Source: Streptomyces sp. NBC_00193
Lineage (GTDB): Bacteria; Actinomycetota; Actinomycetes; Streptomycetales; Streptomycetaceae
Direction: 5' to 3'
Assembly: GCF_026342735.1 (NCBI RefSeq)
Contig: NZ_JAPEMM010000002.1
Location: 434,001 to 498,000, forward strand
DNA: 64,000 bases
The translations under genes and the position numbers were made by a program. The notes under the pieces were generated by a model. That model ran no database searches. It saw nothing but the letters and a program-made list of their open reading frames with translations, and was not told the origin of the DNA. Within the stretch, counting starts at the first letter, position 1. Each line of letters begins with the position of its first letter. Of the stretch, positions 40,404 to 48,038 are shown piece by piece.

Positions 40404-41573
40404 TTAAAGGCGTTGCGTGGACCGCGCTTCTTGATTCCTGATCGATCCTGATGCAGAGCCAGGTACCGGCTCGGCCGTCCAGCGGTGGAGCGTGGCGCTG
40501 CCGTCGTCGTAGGTGAGCCAGGTGCCGTCGCCGAGCGGGCGCACGTAGCTGTCGACGGGGCCCGTCGGGTACCTGACCGTTCCGCGGGTCTCCAGGGTGC
40601 GGGCATCGAGCAGCCAGTGGCGGGCCCGCTCCGGATCCTCGTCGGATTCGACCGTCGAGGCGATGACCGTGTCGGCGTCGACGAAGCCGCAGCTGTAGTC
40701 CCAGTAGGGCGGTTCCTCGCCGTCAGCCGTTTCGGGCGCCGCCTCGGAGACGACGGCGCCGTCCAGGGCGTGCAGCTGGAGGTCGGCTCCGTAGTGCTCG
40801 ACCGTCAGGAAGCCCGGGAGCTCCGCGTGGACGTCCGCCAGGATGCGGTCCATGGTGGCGTTGAGGTCCCAGCCGGTCAGCGTCTCGCCGTTCCAGCGCG
40901 CCCAGTGGAGCAGGATGCCGTCTTGGCCCATGCCGATGCACAGGCCCATGTGGATGCCGTCGGGGTGGGAGAGGTGGTGTGAACCCGCGGCTGCGCTGTC
41001 CAGCGGCAGCCGGGCCAGTTCTCGCCCGTCGCGGGCGTCCAGGACGACCCAGCATTCCTGCCCGTCGCCTCCTGATTCCCCTTCGGCCTCCTCTCCCCCT
41101 TCCCGTCCCCCTTCCCGCTCCTCCGGGTCCATCGCGACGTGCGCCCAGACGAGTCGGCCGTCGTCGGAGACCCGGCAGGATCCGTGCTCGAATCCGCCGC
41201 ACACCTCCTGGTCGTCGCCCGTGTGCGCGTGACCGAGTCCGGGCGCCCAGCACCCGTGCCGGTACTCCCACAGCGTTGCACCGCCCACGCCCACGGCCCT
41301 CACCGCGCGCTGGCCCGAGAACACCGTGAACGAGCCGTCGGGGCTCACCGAGTGGACACCGTGGTCCCACCCGGGCCAGGGAAAGGGGAAGACCGCGGCC
41401 GGCGTGCGGTGCCCCGCGAAGAGCTGGTACAGGTCGTAGACCTGCAGTTCTCGCCCCTTACGGAGGAGAGCTCGGCACGACCCGTCCCCACGCCCCTCGA
41501 AGGCGAAGCCGTTGACGAGTGCATCCCCACCCGGCAGCTTCACCGAGTCGCGCAGTTGTGCGGTGATCAACAT
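40404..41573 (-). CDS. Hypothetical cytoplasmic beta-propeller-like protein
   Basis: A 389-aa protein without signal peptide or membrane segment. Recurrent strand-turn patterns such as 'HSVSPDGSFTVFSGQRAVRA', 'CRVSDDGRLVWAHVAMDPEE' and 'TWLTYDDGSATLHRWTAEPV' indicate a WD40/TolB-like propeller. A charged Glu/Gly loop ('EEREGGREGGEEAEGESGGD') interrupts the middle. Start ATG 41573 ('MLITAQLRD'). Function unknown; stand-alone gene upstream of which rox ends (42 bp away, same strand), so read-through is possible. Confidence 0.75.
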   Translation of the reverse strand: MLITAQLRDSVKLPGGDALVNGFAFEGRGDGSCRALLRKGRELQVYDLYQLFAGHRTPAAVFPFPWPGWDHGVHSVSPDGSFTVFSGQRAVRAVGVGGATLWEYRHGCWAPGLGHAHTGDDQEVCGGFEHGSCRVSDDGRLVWAHVAMDPEEREGGREGGEEAEGESGGDGQECWVVLDARDGRELARLPLDSAAAGSHHLSHPDGIHMGLCIGMGQDGILLHWARWNGETLTGWDLNATMDRILADVHAELPGFLTVEHYGADLQLHALDGAVVSEAAPETADGEEPPYWDYSCGFVDADTVIASTVESDEDPERARHWLLDARTLETRGTVRYPTGPVDSYVRPLGDGTWLTYDDGSATLHRWTAEPVPGSASGSIRNQEARSTQRL

Positions 41574-41615
41574 GGGCCGAAGATATCGCCCCCGCCGACA
41601 GCCCACGCAGCGTGG

Positions 41616-43103
41616 TCAGGCCGTGGCGGCGCCGAACCACTTCGGCAGGTGGGCGTCCAGGTCGTCCTGGTCCTCGCCGACCCACGCCACATGGCCGTCC
41701 GGGCGCAACAGCACGGCCGGTACGTCCAGTTCCTCCAGCTCCGCACTGACGTCGGCGACGTGATCGATGCGGTCGGCCCATCCGGAGACCGAGAGCCGGC
41801 CGGTCTGGTCGAGCAGGAGTCCGCGGCCGGTGTGCATCAGCTCGTAGAGGCGTCCCCGCTTCAGCTCCACGTCCCGCAGCCTGCGGCCGAGCAGTTCGTG
41901 GCCCTCGCCGAAGTCGTAGCGGACCTCGACCGCGGTGATCATCCCCGTCACGTACCGGTTCACCTCCTCGAAGTCCATCAGCTTCGCGAACAGCTTCCGC
42001 AGCGCGGTGGGGCCCGCGTCGCTCCCCATCAGCGTGATCTGTGCGCGGGTGTTGTCCAGTACGGCGGCGCCCACCGGGTGGCGTTCGGCGTGGTAGCTGT
42101 CCAGGAGGTCGTGCGGGGCCCAGCCGTTGACGGCCGCGGCGAGCTTCCAGCCGAGGTTGAAGGCGTCCTGCACGCCGAGGTTGAGCCCCTGGCCGCCGGT
42201 CGGCGGGTGGATGTGCGCCGCGTCGCCGGCCAGCAGGACCCGGCCGACCCGGTACTGCTCGGCCTGCCGGGTGGCGTCGCCGAAGCGGGACAGCCAGCGC
42301 GGCGAGTGCACACCGAAGTCGGTTCCCCCGAAGGCCCGTAGCTGCTGCTTGAACTCCTCCAGGGTCGGCGCGCTGCGGTCCTCGGACACGCCGTCGGCGG
42401 GGACGATGATGCGGCACGACCCGTCCTCGCCCGCGTGGACCCCGAAGCGGAGCTGGGTCTTGTTGACCTCCGCGACGACCGCGGCGATCGTCTCCGGATC
42501 CGCGGTCACCTCCATCTGGCCCAACAAGGTCTCGACCGTGGCGGGCTCGCCGGGGAAGCCGACTCCGAGCAGTTTGCGCACCGCGCTGCGGCCGCCGTCG
42601 CATCCGACGAGGTAGCGCGAGCGCAGGCGCGTACCGTCCGCCAGCTCCACGGTCACCCCGTCCTCGTCCTGGCTCAGGCCGACCGCTTCGCAGCCGCGCC
42701 GGATCTCGGTGCCGACTTCGAGGGCGTGCTCGCCCAACAGCCGCTCGGTGACGGGCTGCGGGATGGCGAGGCCGTACGGGTGCGCCGTGTCCAGCCGGTC
42801 CGGCCACGGCTTCATGATGCCGCCGAACAGGCCGCCGACCTGGAACTTCTCACTGGCGGCGAGGAACCGGTCCAGCAGGCCGCGCTGGTCCATCAGCTCC
42901 ACGCTGCGCGTGTGCAGGCCCTGGCCGCGGGACTCCCCGGTCGGACGGGTCAGCTTCTCCACCACGACCACGCGGACACCGTGCAGGCGCAACTCGGCGG
43001 CGAGCATCAGACCGGTCGGTCCGCCGCCGACGACGGTCACGTCGATTACGTCGGTTGCGTCGGTCGTGTTGGGTGCATCGGTCGTGTCGGGTGCTTCGGT
43101 CAT
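41616..43103 (-). CDS. rox: Rifampicin monooxygenase Rox (class A flavoprotein)
   Basis: A 495-aa FAD-dependent monooxygenase that hydroxylates the rifamycin naphthyl ring, opening and inactivating the antibiotic. FAD motif 'VVGGGPTGLMLAAELRLHGV' (GxGxxG at 26-31), 'GCDGGRSAVRKLLGVGFPG' (DG motif) and 'LLAGDAAHIHPPTGGQGLNL' (GD motif) are intact. The protein reads very close to the S. venezuelae enzyme as I remember it, including 'FKQQLRAFGGTDFGVHSPRW' and 'LMHTGRGLLLDQTGRLSVSG', and ends 'WFGAATA'. A Thr/Asp-repeat extension of about 20 residues precedes the usual start. Upstream at 43162-43180 lies a rifamycin-associated element, strongly supporting the call. Confidence 0.9.
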   Translation of the reverse strand: MTEAPDTTDAPNTTDATDVIDVTVVGGGPTGLMLAAELRLHGVRVVVVEKLTRPTGESRGQGLHTRSVELMDQRGLLDRFLAASEKFQVGGLFGGIMKPWPDRLDTAHPYGLAIPQPVTERLLGEHALEVGTEIRRGCEAVGLSQDEDGVTVELADGTRLRSRYLVGCDGGRSAVRKLLGVGFPGEPATVETLLGQMEVTADPETIAAVVAEVNKTQLRFGVHAGEDGSCRIIVPADGVSEDRSAPTLEEFKQQLRAFGGTDFGVHSPRWLSRFGDATRQAEQYRVGRVLLAGDAAHIHPPTGGQGLNLGVQDAFNLGWKLAAAVNGWAPHDLLDSYHAERHPVGAAVLDNTRAQITLMGSDAGPTALRKLFAKLMDFEEVNRYVTGMITAVEVRYDFGEGHELLGRRLRDVELKRGRLYELMHTGRGLLLDQTGRLSVSGWADRIDHVADVSAELEELDVPAVLLRPDGHVAWVGEDQDDLDAHLPKWFGAATA

Positions 43104-43161
43104 CACGCAATCACCATTTCCACAGGTTCCGCCTTCGAGCGGTGATTCTGTGTCACGACCG

Positions 43162-43180
43162 GGGCCTTGCCGCAAGCCCC
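43162..43180 (-). promoter_or_regulatory. Rifamycin-associated element (RAE) upstream of rox
   Basis: Minus-strand sequence GGGGCTTGCGGCAAGGCCC, which agrees with the 19-bp RAE described upstream of rifamycin-inactivating genes in actinomycetes (as I recall the consensus). It is an imperfect palindrome (CTTGC / GCAAG core) centred 68 bp upstream of the rox ATG and between rox and the divergent DinB gene. RAE-linked genes are induced by rifamycins. Confidence 0.85.
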
Positions 43181-43292
43181 CCGGTGCGCTATAAGTTGAG
43201 AGTGGCAAGGAGTGGGGAAACCTCCTTGCCATTCTGCGTTCCGGGAGAAATCGGCTGGCGAGCCGGTTCCTTCGTGGACGAGCATGGAACGC

Positions 43293-43853
43293 ATGAGTGA
43301 TCAAGACGAGCGATGGACCCGGTCGACCATCTACACCGACATGTGGGTGGACCCGGACGACGACCCGCGCAACAGCGGTGAGAGCAGTGCCGAGGGCGAG
43401 CTCGCGACCCTGCAGGAATTCCTCAAGGACTACCGCCTGACCTTGCGGATGAAGTGCGAGGGCCTGGCCCCGGAGCAGCTGGCACACCGGTCGGTCCCGC
43501 CGTCGACGATGTCGCTGCTCGGCCTGCTGCGGCACCTCGCCGAGGTGGAACGGGACTGGCAGAACTGGATCACCGACGGCGATCCGCTGCCGAAGCTGTA
43601 CGGCAAGCGCGACGGGGACTTCGAGGGAGCCGTCGCCGAGCAGGCCGTGGTCGACGGCGCGTACGCCGATCTGGAGCGTGAGCAGGACGCGACCGACGCG
43701 GCGCTGGCCAGGCAACCGGATCTGGGCGAGCGGCTGGGCAAGGACCGCATCGCGGTGCGGGAGCTGATGGTGCACCGGATCGAGGAGTACGCGCGTCACT
43801 GCGGGCACGCCGACCTGTTGCGCGAATGCGTCGACGGGAGGGTGGGGCAGTGA
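43293..43853 (+). CDS. DinB/DUF664-family protein
   Basis: A 186-aa four-helix-bundle protein of the DinB/YfiT metal-binding superfamily: 'ELATLQEFLKDYRLTLRMKC', 'MSLLGLLRHLAEVERDWQNW' (first His), and 'ELMVHRIEEYARHCGHADLL' (later His residues). Members include thiol transferases (mycothiol-dependent S-transferase types) and proteins of unknown role. Start taken at ATG 43293 ('MSDQDERWT'); ATG 43284 is equally possible. It is divergent from rox and shares the region with the RAE, so rifamycin-linked expression should be tested. Confidence 0.82.
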   Translation: MSDQDERWTRSTIYTDMWVDPDDDPRNSGESSAEGELATLQEFLKDYRLTLRMKCEGLAPEQLAHRSVPPSTMSLLGLLRHLAEVERDWQNWITDGDPLPKLYGKRDGDFEGAVAEQAVVDGAYADLEREQDATDAALARQPDLGERLGKDRIAVRELMVHRIEEYARHCGHADLLRECVDGRVGQ

Positions 43854-43908
43854 CCGGCGACGGCCCGTTCGAGAGCCGGTCCCGGGTGCCCGACTAGGCT
43901 TTCGCCCC

Positions 43909-44232
43909 ATGAGCGCAAGTGGGCCGTACGCGACAGGGCTGTGGAGACGAGCGCGCCGGAGCGACCACCCCTGCGCGGTCGTCGCCGGGGCGGTCAACCT
44001 GCTCCTCGGCTGCGTGCTGCTCTCGATGATGATCGGCGGCCCCTTCTTCGAGGCCACGACCCGGGCGCAGGAAACCGCCGCGCAGGAACTCGCGTTCCGG
44101 GTCTTCGGCTGCTGGCTCGTGGGCGGGCTGGTCCTGTTCCTCGCCCTGGGGATGACCCGTACCGCGGTGGTCCACCTGCTGACCCTGTTCCTTCCGCCCG
44201 CCGTGCTGATCCTGGTCCTCCTGGCCCTTTGA
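43909..44232 (+). CDS. Small membrane protein, three predicted helices
   Basis: A 107-aa protein with hydrophobic segments 'CAVVAGAVNLLLGCVLLSMM', 'FGCWLVGGLVLFLALGM' and 'VVHLLTLFLPPAVLILVLLA'. The N-terminal 20 residues are basic. No family recognised. ATG 43909, 55 bp after the DinB gene, same strand, so perhaps in one transcript. Coding-type codon use and its own start spacing support it being real. Confidence 0.65.
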   Translation: MSASGPYATGLWRRARRSDHPCAVVAGAVNLLLGCVLLSMMIGGPFFEATTRAQETAAQELAFRVFGCWLVGGLVLFLALGMTRTAVVHLLTLFLPPAVLILVLLAL

Positions 44233-44341
44233 GGGAGGCGGCGGAGGGGACCCCCGGGGGAGCGACAGGGCCGCCTGCGGGAACGCGCGCAGCCCGTGTG
44301 ACCATGGCTTCCTTCGCACAACAGCACCTCATGGGGGGACC

Positions 44342-45064
44342 ATGCGCACCCGTACCACCACCGCCTCGGCCGGCCTCGCCGCCATGCTCGCGGCGGCCCT
44401 CGTCCTGTCCGGCTGCTCGGCGTCCGGCGGGAGCACGACAGGGAAGGGGGCCGGTGCATCTTCGCCGGCAGGGGCGTCCCCCGCGCAGGTGCCCGCCGGT
44501 GGCGGGTTCGAGGGGCCGCGGCCGCAGGACCAGAACCTGCTGGCCTGGACCGGCGATCCGAACGACGCGGGGCACGTCACCGCCCAGTCCGCGGCCGGGG
44601 TCGGCGGACGGGTCACCCTGGTCCGGATGGTGCTGCGCGAGGAGCTCACCTGGTCCAACATCTGGCTGGGGCTGGCCGGAATCGACCCGAACGCCCAACT
44701 CTCCAACTGCTACCTCGGCGTGTACGACGCCAAGGGCACCCTGGTCGCGTCCACCGCGGACGTCTCCCCGCAGCTCATGACCGAGGCGATAGCCAAGCCG
44801 TTCCCCCTCGCCAAGCCGTTCACCGCCGCCCCCGGCACGTACTTCGTCGCCCTCCTCCTCAACGGCACCTGGGCCACGAACGCCCTCACCCTGAAGGCCA
44901 CGGGCGCCGGGATCTCGGTCAACGCGGGTCTGAACCCGCCGAGCCTCCGCTACAGCACCGTCCTGACCGGTCAGACCTCACTCCCGGCCACCGTGAACCT
45001 CGCCGAGCAGTCGACCAGCACGATCAACACCGGCTGGGCCAGCCAGTGGTACGCGATCTCCTGA
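44342..45064 (+). CDS. Secreted lipoprotein of unknown function
   Basis: A 240-aa protein with a lipobox 'LVLSGC' (C25), a Gly/Ser/Pro-rich linker to about residue 55 and a beta-rich domain ('GHVTAQSAAGVGGRVTLVRM', 'LSNCYLGVYDAKGTLVAS', 'APGTYFVALLLNGTWATNAL'), patterned like a jelly-roll or adhesin/tail-fibre module. No catalytic motif. ATG 44342 immediately after a purine-rich GGGGGGACC. A 9-bp tandem repeat follows the stop. Localisation is confident; role is not. Confidence 0.75.
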   Translation: MRTRTTTASAGLAAMLAAALVLSGCSASGGSTTGKGAGASSPAGASPAQVPAGGGFEGPRPQDQNLLAWTGDPNDAGHVTAQSAAGVGGRVTLVRMVLREELTWSNIWLGLAGIDPNAQLSNCYLGVYDAKGTLVASTADVSPQLMTEAIAKPFPLAKPFTAAPGTYFVALLLNGTWATNALTLKATGAGISVNAGLNPPSLRYSTVLTGQTSLPATVNLAEQSTSTINTGWASQWYAIS

Positions 45065-45066
45065 AG

Positions 45067-45129
45067 GTCCCTGACGTCCCTGACATCCCTGATGTCCCCG
45101 ACGTCCCTGACGTCCCCGGCGCCCCTGGC
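45067..45129. repeat. Seven tandem 9-bp repeats
   Basis: Unit GTCCCTGAC (variants ATCCCTGAT, GTCCCCGAC, GTCCCCGGC, GCCCCTGGC). It begins 3 bp after the lipoprotein stop and would encode Pro-Asp-Val triplets in another frame, as if derived from or extending coding sequence. Likely a slippage-prone VNTR. Confidence 0.8.
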
Positions 45130-45174
45130 GTTCGCGCCGCACAGGCCCCGAAGCTCCTGCGCCGAATGACTGGT

Positions 45175-45187
45175 AGGAAAGTTTCCT
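45175..45187. promoter_or_regulatory. Palindromic operator-like site AGGAAAGTTTCCT
   Basis: Perfect 6-bp arms around one G, just upstream of a TAGCAT -10-like hexamer and about 180 bp before the metallophosphoesterase start. The position suits a repressor acting on this glycan/phosphate module. I do not know the cognate regulator for certain; ROK- or LacI-type repressors are guesses. Confidence 0.45.
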
Positions 45188-45366
45188 GTTTGCTAGCATC
45201 CCGCTTCGGCGGCTCGGCGCGGTGCCCGCATCCGTGGGTATGACGCGCTCAGCGAGAGCTCTGACCCGGCCGCTGTGACCACGCCCACCCCTGCCCGCCC
45301 GCGGGCAGGGACGCAGGGTCTCGTACCGGTGCCAGCTCTCGCCACCCACCAGGCCAGGGAGTCAGG

Positions 45367-46716
45367 ATGCGCCTGAACACTCCAAGCACGCCACATGTTT
45401 ACACATCGCGCCGCACGATGGGCGTGGTCATCACCGCCGTGCTCCTCCTCGTAGGCGGCCTGTTGCTCGCCTATCCCGAGCGGGCCGGCGCCGCCGCCGA
45501 CCCCCTCATCTCGCGCGGCAAGACCGCCACGGCGTCCTCCGTGGAGACTTCGAGCTTCGGCCCGCAGAACGCCTTCGACGGCAGCTCCACCACCCGGTGG
45601 GCCAGCATCGAGGGCAAGGACCCGCAGTGGATCCGCGTCGACCTCGGCGCGAACGCCACCGTCTCCCGGGTCGCGCTGCGCTGGGAGGCCGCGTACGCGA
45701 AGACGTACCGCGTCGAGATATCGGCCGACGGCACCACCTGGACCCGGCTCGCCAACGAGACGGCCGGCAACGGCGGCACCGACGACTGGACCGGCCTCTC
45801 CGGCACGGGCCGTTACCTGCGCGTGTACGGAACCGCTCGCGGCACCTCCTACGGGTACTCCCTGTACGAGGTCGAGGTGTACGGCACCCTCGACGGGGGC
45901 ACTCCCCCGCCGGCCGGCGCCTTCACCGTGGTCGCCGCCGGTGACATCGCCGCCCAGTGCACCGCCTCGGACAGCTCCTGCGCCCACCCCAAGACCGCGG
46001 CACAGGCCCAGAAGATCAACCCGAAGTTCTATCTGACGATGGGCGACAACCAGTACGACGACGCCCGGCTCTCCGACTACAAGAACTACTACGACAAGTC
46101 CTGGGGCGCCTTCAAGGACAAGACCCGCCCCGTGCCCGGCAACCACGAGACCTACGACCCGGCCGGACCGCTCGCCGGCTACAAGGCGTACTTCGGTGCC
46201 GTCGCCTACCCGCAGGGCAAGAGCTACTACAGCTTCGACGAGGGCAACTGGCACTTCATCGCCCTCGACTCCAACTCCTTCGACCAGAAGGCCCAGATCG
46301 ACTGGCTCAAGGCCGACCTCGCCGCGAACTCCAAGGGCTGCATCGCCGCCTACTGGCACCACCCGCTGTACTCCTCGGGCGGTCACGGCAACGACCCGGT
46401 GAGCAAGCCGGTCTGGAACATCCTGTACGGCGCCAAGGCCGACCTCGTGCTGAACGGGCACGACCACCACTACGAGCGGTTCGCCCCGCAGGACCCGAAC
46501 GGCAACGCCACCGCCGACGGGATCACCGAGATCGTCGGCGGCATGGGCGGCGCCGATCCGTACGACATCGAGACGGTCCAGCCCAACAGCCAGAAGCGGA
46601 TCAGCGGTACGTACGGGGTCCTGAAGCTGGACTTCACCGACACCGGCTACAGCTACAGCTACGTCGCCACCGACGGGACCACGAAGGACACCAGCCCGAA
46701 GTACACCTGTCACTGA
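45367..46716 (+). CDS. Secreted metallophosphoesterase with N-terminal discoidin (F5/8 type C) domain
   Basis: A 449-aa exported calcineurin-like phosphoesterase. A signal sequence with a long n-region ends near 'ERAGAAADP' (about residue 45). Residues ~48-178 form a discoidin/CBM32-type glycan-binding domain ('VALRWEAAYAKTYRVEISAD', 'YLRVYGTARGTSYGYSLYEV'). The catalytic part holds 'VVAAGDIA', 'TMGDNQYDD', 'PGNHETYD', 'AYWHHPLYSS' and 'NGHDHHYERF', the complete dimetal site. Substrate unknown; phospho-glycans, teichoic acid fragments or nucleotides are possible. Its TGA overlaps the ATG of the MFS gene (TGATG), so the three genes 45367-49081 are an operon. Confidence 0.9.
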   Translation: MRLNTPSTPHVYTSRRTMGVVITAVLLLVGGLLLAYPERAGAAADPLISRGKTATASSVETSSFGPQNAFDGSSTTRWASIEGKDPQWIRVDLGANATVSRVALRWEAAYAKTYRVEISADGTTWTRLANETAGNGGTDDWTGLSGTGRYLRVYGTARGTSYGYSLYEVEVYGTLDGGTPPPAGAFTVVAAGDIAAQCTASDSSCAHPKTAAQAQKINPKFYLTMGDNQYDDARLSDYKNYYDKSWGAFKDKTRPVPGNHETYDPAGPLAGYKAYFGAVAYPQGKSYYSFDEGNWHFIALDSNSFDQKAQIDWLKADLAANSKGCIAAYWHHPLYSSGGHGNDPVSKPVWNILYGAKADLVLNGHDHHYERFAPQDPNGNATADGITEIVGGMGGADPYDIETVQPNSQKRISGTYGVLKLDFTDTGYSYSYVATDGTTKDTSPKYTCH

Positions 46717-48038
46717 TGTACCTGGCCACCACCGGCCGCCGGGCCGCTCCGGTCCCGCCCCCCACCACGGGGGCGGGCCGGCGCGTCCCCGCCGCCGTCC
46801 TCGCGCTCGGTACGGTCAGCCTCGTCACCGATGTCTCCTCCGAGATGGTCAGCGCGGTGCTGCCGCTCTACCTGGTCCTCGGACTCGGTCTCTCCCCCCT
46901 CCAATTCGGCTTCCTGGACGGTCTGATGGGAGGAGCCGGTGCGGTCGTACGGCTCCTCGGCGGCCATCTCGCCGACCGCGGTCACCGCTACAAGCACGTC
47001 GCGGGCATCGGCTACGCCGTCTCGGCCTGTTCCCGGCTCGGCCTGCTGCTCGCCGGCGGCGCCACCGTCGGCATCGCCGCCTCCCTGGCCGCCGACCGGG
47101 TCGGCAAGGGCATCCGTACGGCCCCCCGCGACGCGCTGATCACCCTCAGCAGCCCGCCCGAGGACCTCGGCCGGTCCTTCGGCGTGCACCGGGCCATGGA
47201 CACCACCGGCGCCCTGCTCGGCCCGCTCGCCGCCTTCGCCCTGCTCTGGGCGACCGCGGGCGCGTACGACGCGGTGTTCGTCGCCAGCTTCTGCGCCGGT
47301 CTGCTCGGCGTGCTGCTGCTGGTCCTCTACGTTCCCGGCCACCACCGCCCGGCAGCCGTGCCCGGCCCGGCCCCGTCCCGGGGCAAGGCCTTCGCGGCGC
47401 TGCGCGACCCCGCCTTCCGGCGGATCCTGTGGGCCGCCGCCCTGCTCGGCGGCGCCACCATCGGCGACGCCTTCGTCTACCTCCTGCTCCAGCGCCGACT
47501 GGGCCTGGATCCCAGCTGGTTCCCGCTGCTGCCGCTCGGGGCGGCCGCCGGCTATCTGCTCCTGGCCGTCCCGGTGGGCCGGATCGCCGACCGGGTCGGG
47601 CGCAGGCTGCCGTTCCTGTACGGGCACCTCGCCCTGCTCGGCGCCTACCTCGTCCTGCTCGCCCCGGCGGGCGGGCCGGCCCCGCTCCTCCTCGCGGCCG
47701 TCCTCGCCCTGCTCGGGGTGTTCTACGCGGCCACCGACGGGGTGCTGATGGCCCTCGCCGGGCCGGTACTGCCCGCCGGGGGCCGAGGGGGCGGGCTGGC
47801 CGTGCTCCAGACCGGCCAGGCCCTGGCCCGGATGCTCGCCGCGGCGGGCTTCGGCGCCGCGTGGACGGTGTGGGGGCCGCGGCCCGCACTGTGGGGGGCC
47901 ACGGCGGTGCTGCTCGCCGCGCTGGCGGGCGGCTGGGCGCTGCTGCCGCGCGATCCGGGCGGCCCGGGGGACCCGGCCCCCGGGTCAGCACCCGCGGAGC
48001 GGGCGGAATCCTCCACCAGTGAGAAGAGCACCTCATGA
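46716..48038 (+). CDS. MFS transporter of the 'TDVSSEM' subgroup (cassette B)
   Basis: A 440-aa 12-TM major facilitator protein, paralogous to the one at 11498. Shared diagnostics: 'VSLVTDVSSEMVSAVLPLYL', 'GGHLADRGHRYKHVAGIGYA', 'DRVGKGIRTAPRDALITLSS' and 'FGVHRAMDTTGALLGPLAAF'. The central Pro/Ala-rich cytoplasmic loop is shorter than in cassette A. ATG 46716 overlaps the phosphoesterase stop; its own stop overlaps the propeller start by 4 bp. Substrate unknown, but context (phosphoesterase, hexosaminidase) suggests a glycan-derived or glycan-precursor molecule. Confidence 0.86.
   Translation: MYLATTGRRAAPVPPPTTGAGRRVPAAVLALGTVSLVTDVSSEMVSAVLPLYLVLGLGLSPLQFGFLDGLMGGAGAVVRLLGGHLADRGHRYKHVAGIGYAVSACSRLGLLLAGGATVGIAASLAADRVGKGIRTAPRDALITLSSPPEDLGRSFGVHRAMDTTGALLGPLAAFALLWATAGAYDAVFVASFCAGLLGVLLLVLYVPGHHRPAAVPGPAPSRGKAFAALRDPAFRRILWAAALLGGATIGDAFVYLLLQRRLGLDPSWFPLLPLGAAAGYLLLAVPVGRIADRVGRRLPFLYGHLALLGAYLVLLAPAGGPAPLLLAAVLALLGVFYAATDGVLMALAGPVLPAGGRGGGLAVLQTGQALARMLAAAGFGAAWTVWGPRPALWGATAVLLAALAGGWALLPRDPGGPGDPAPGSAPAERAESSTSEKSTS

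Larger units (their letters stand above)
45065..45366. other. Intergenic region (302 bp): tandem repeat then operator/promoter
   Basis: No gene. It begins with seven 9-bp repeats (45067-45129), followed by the palindrome AGGAAAGTTTCCT at 45175-45187 and a TAGCAT hexamer (45194-45199) that can serve as -10 for the metallophosphoesterase gene. A GC-rich inverted repeat CTGCCCGC / GCGGGCAG lies at about 45292-45308. Confidence 0.6.
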
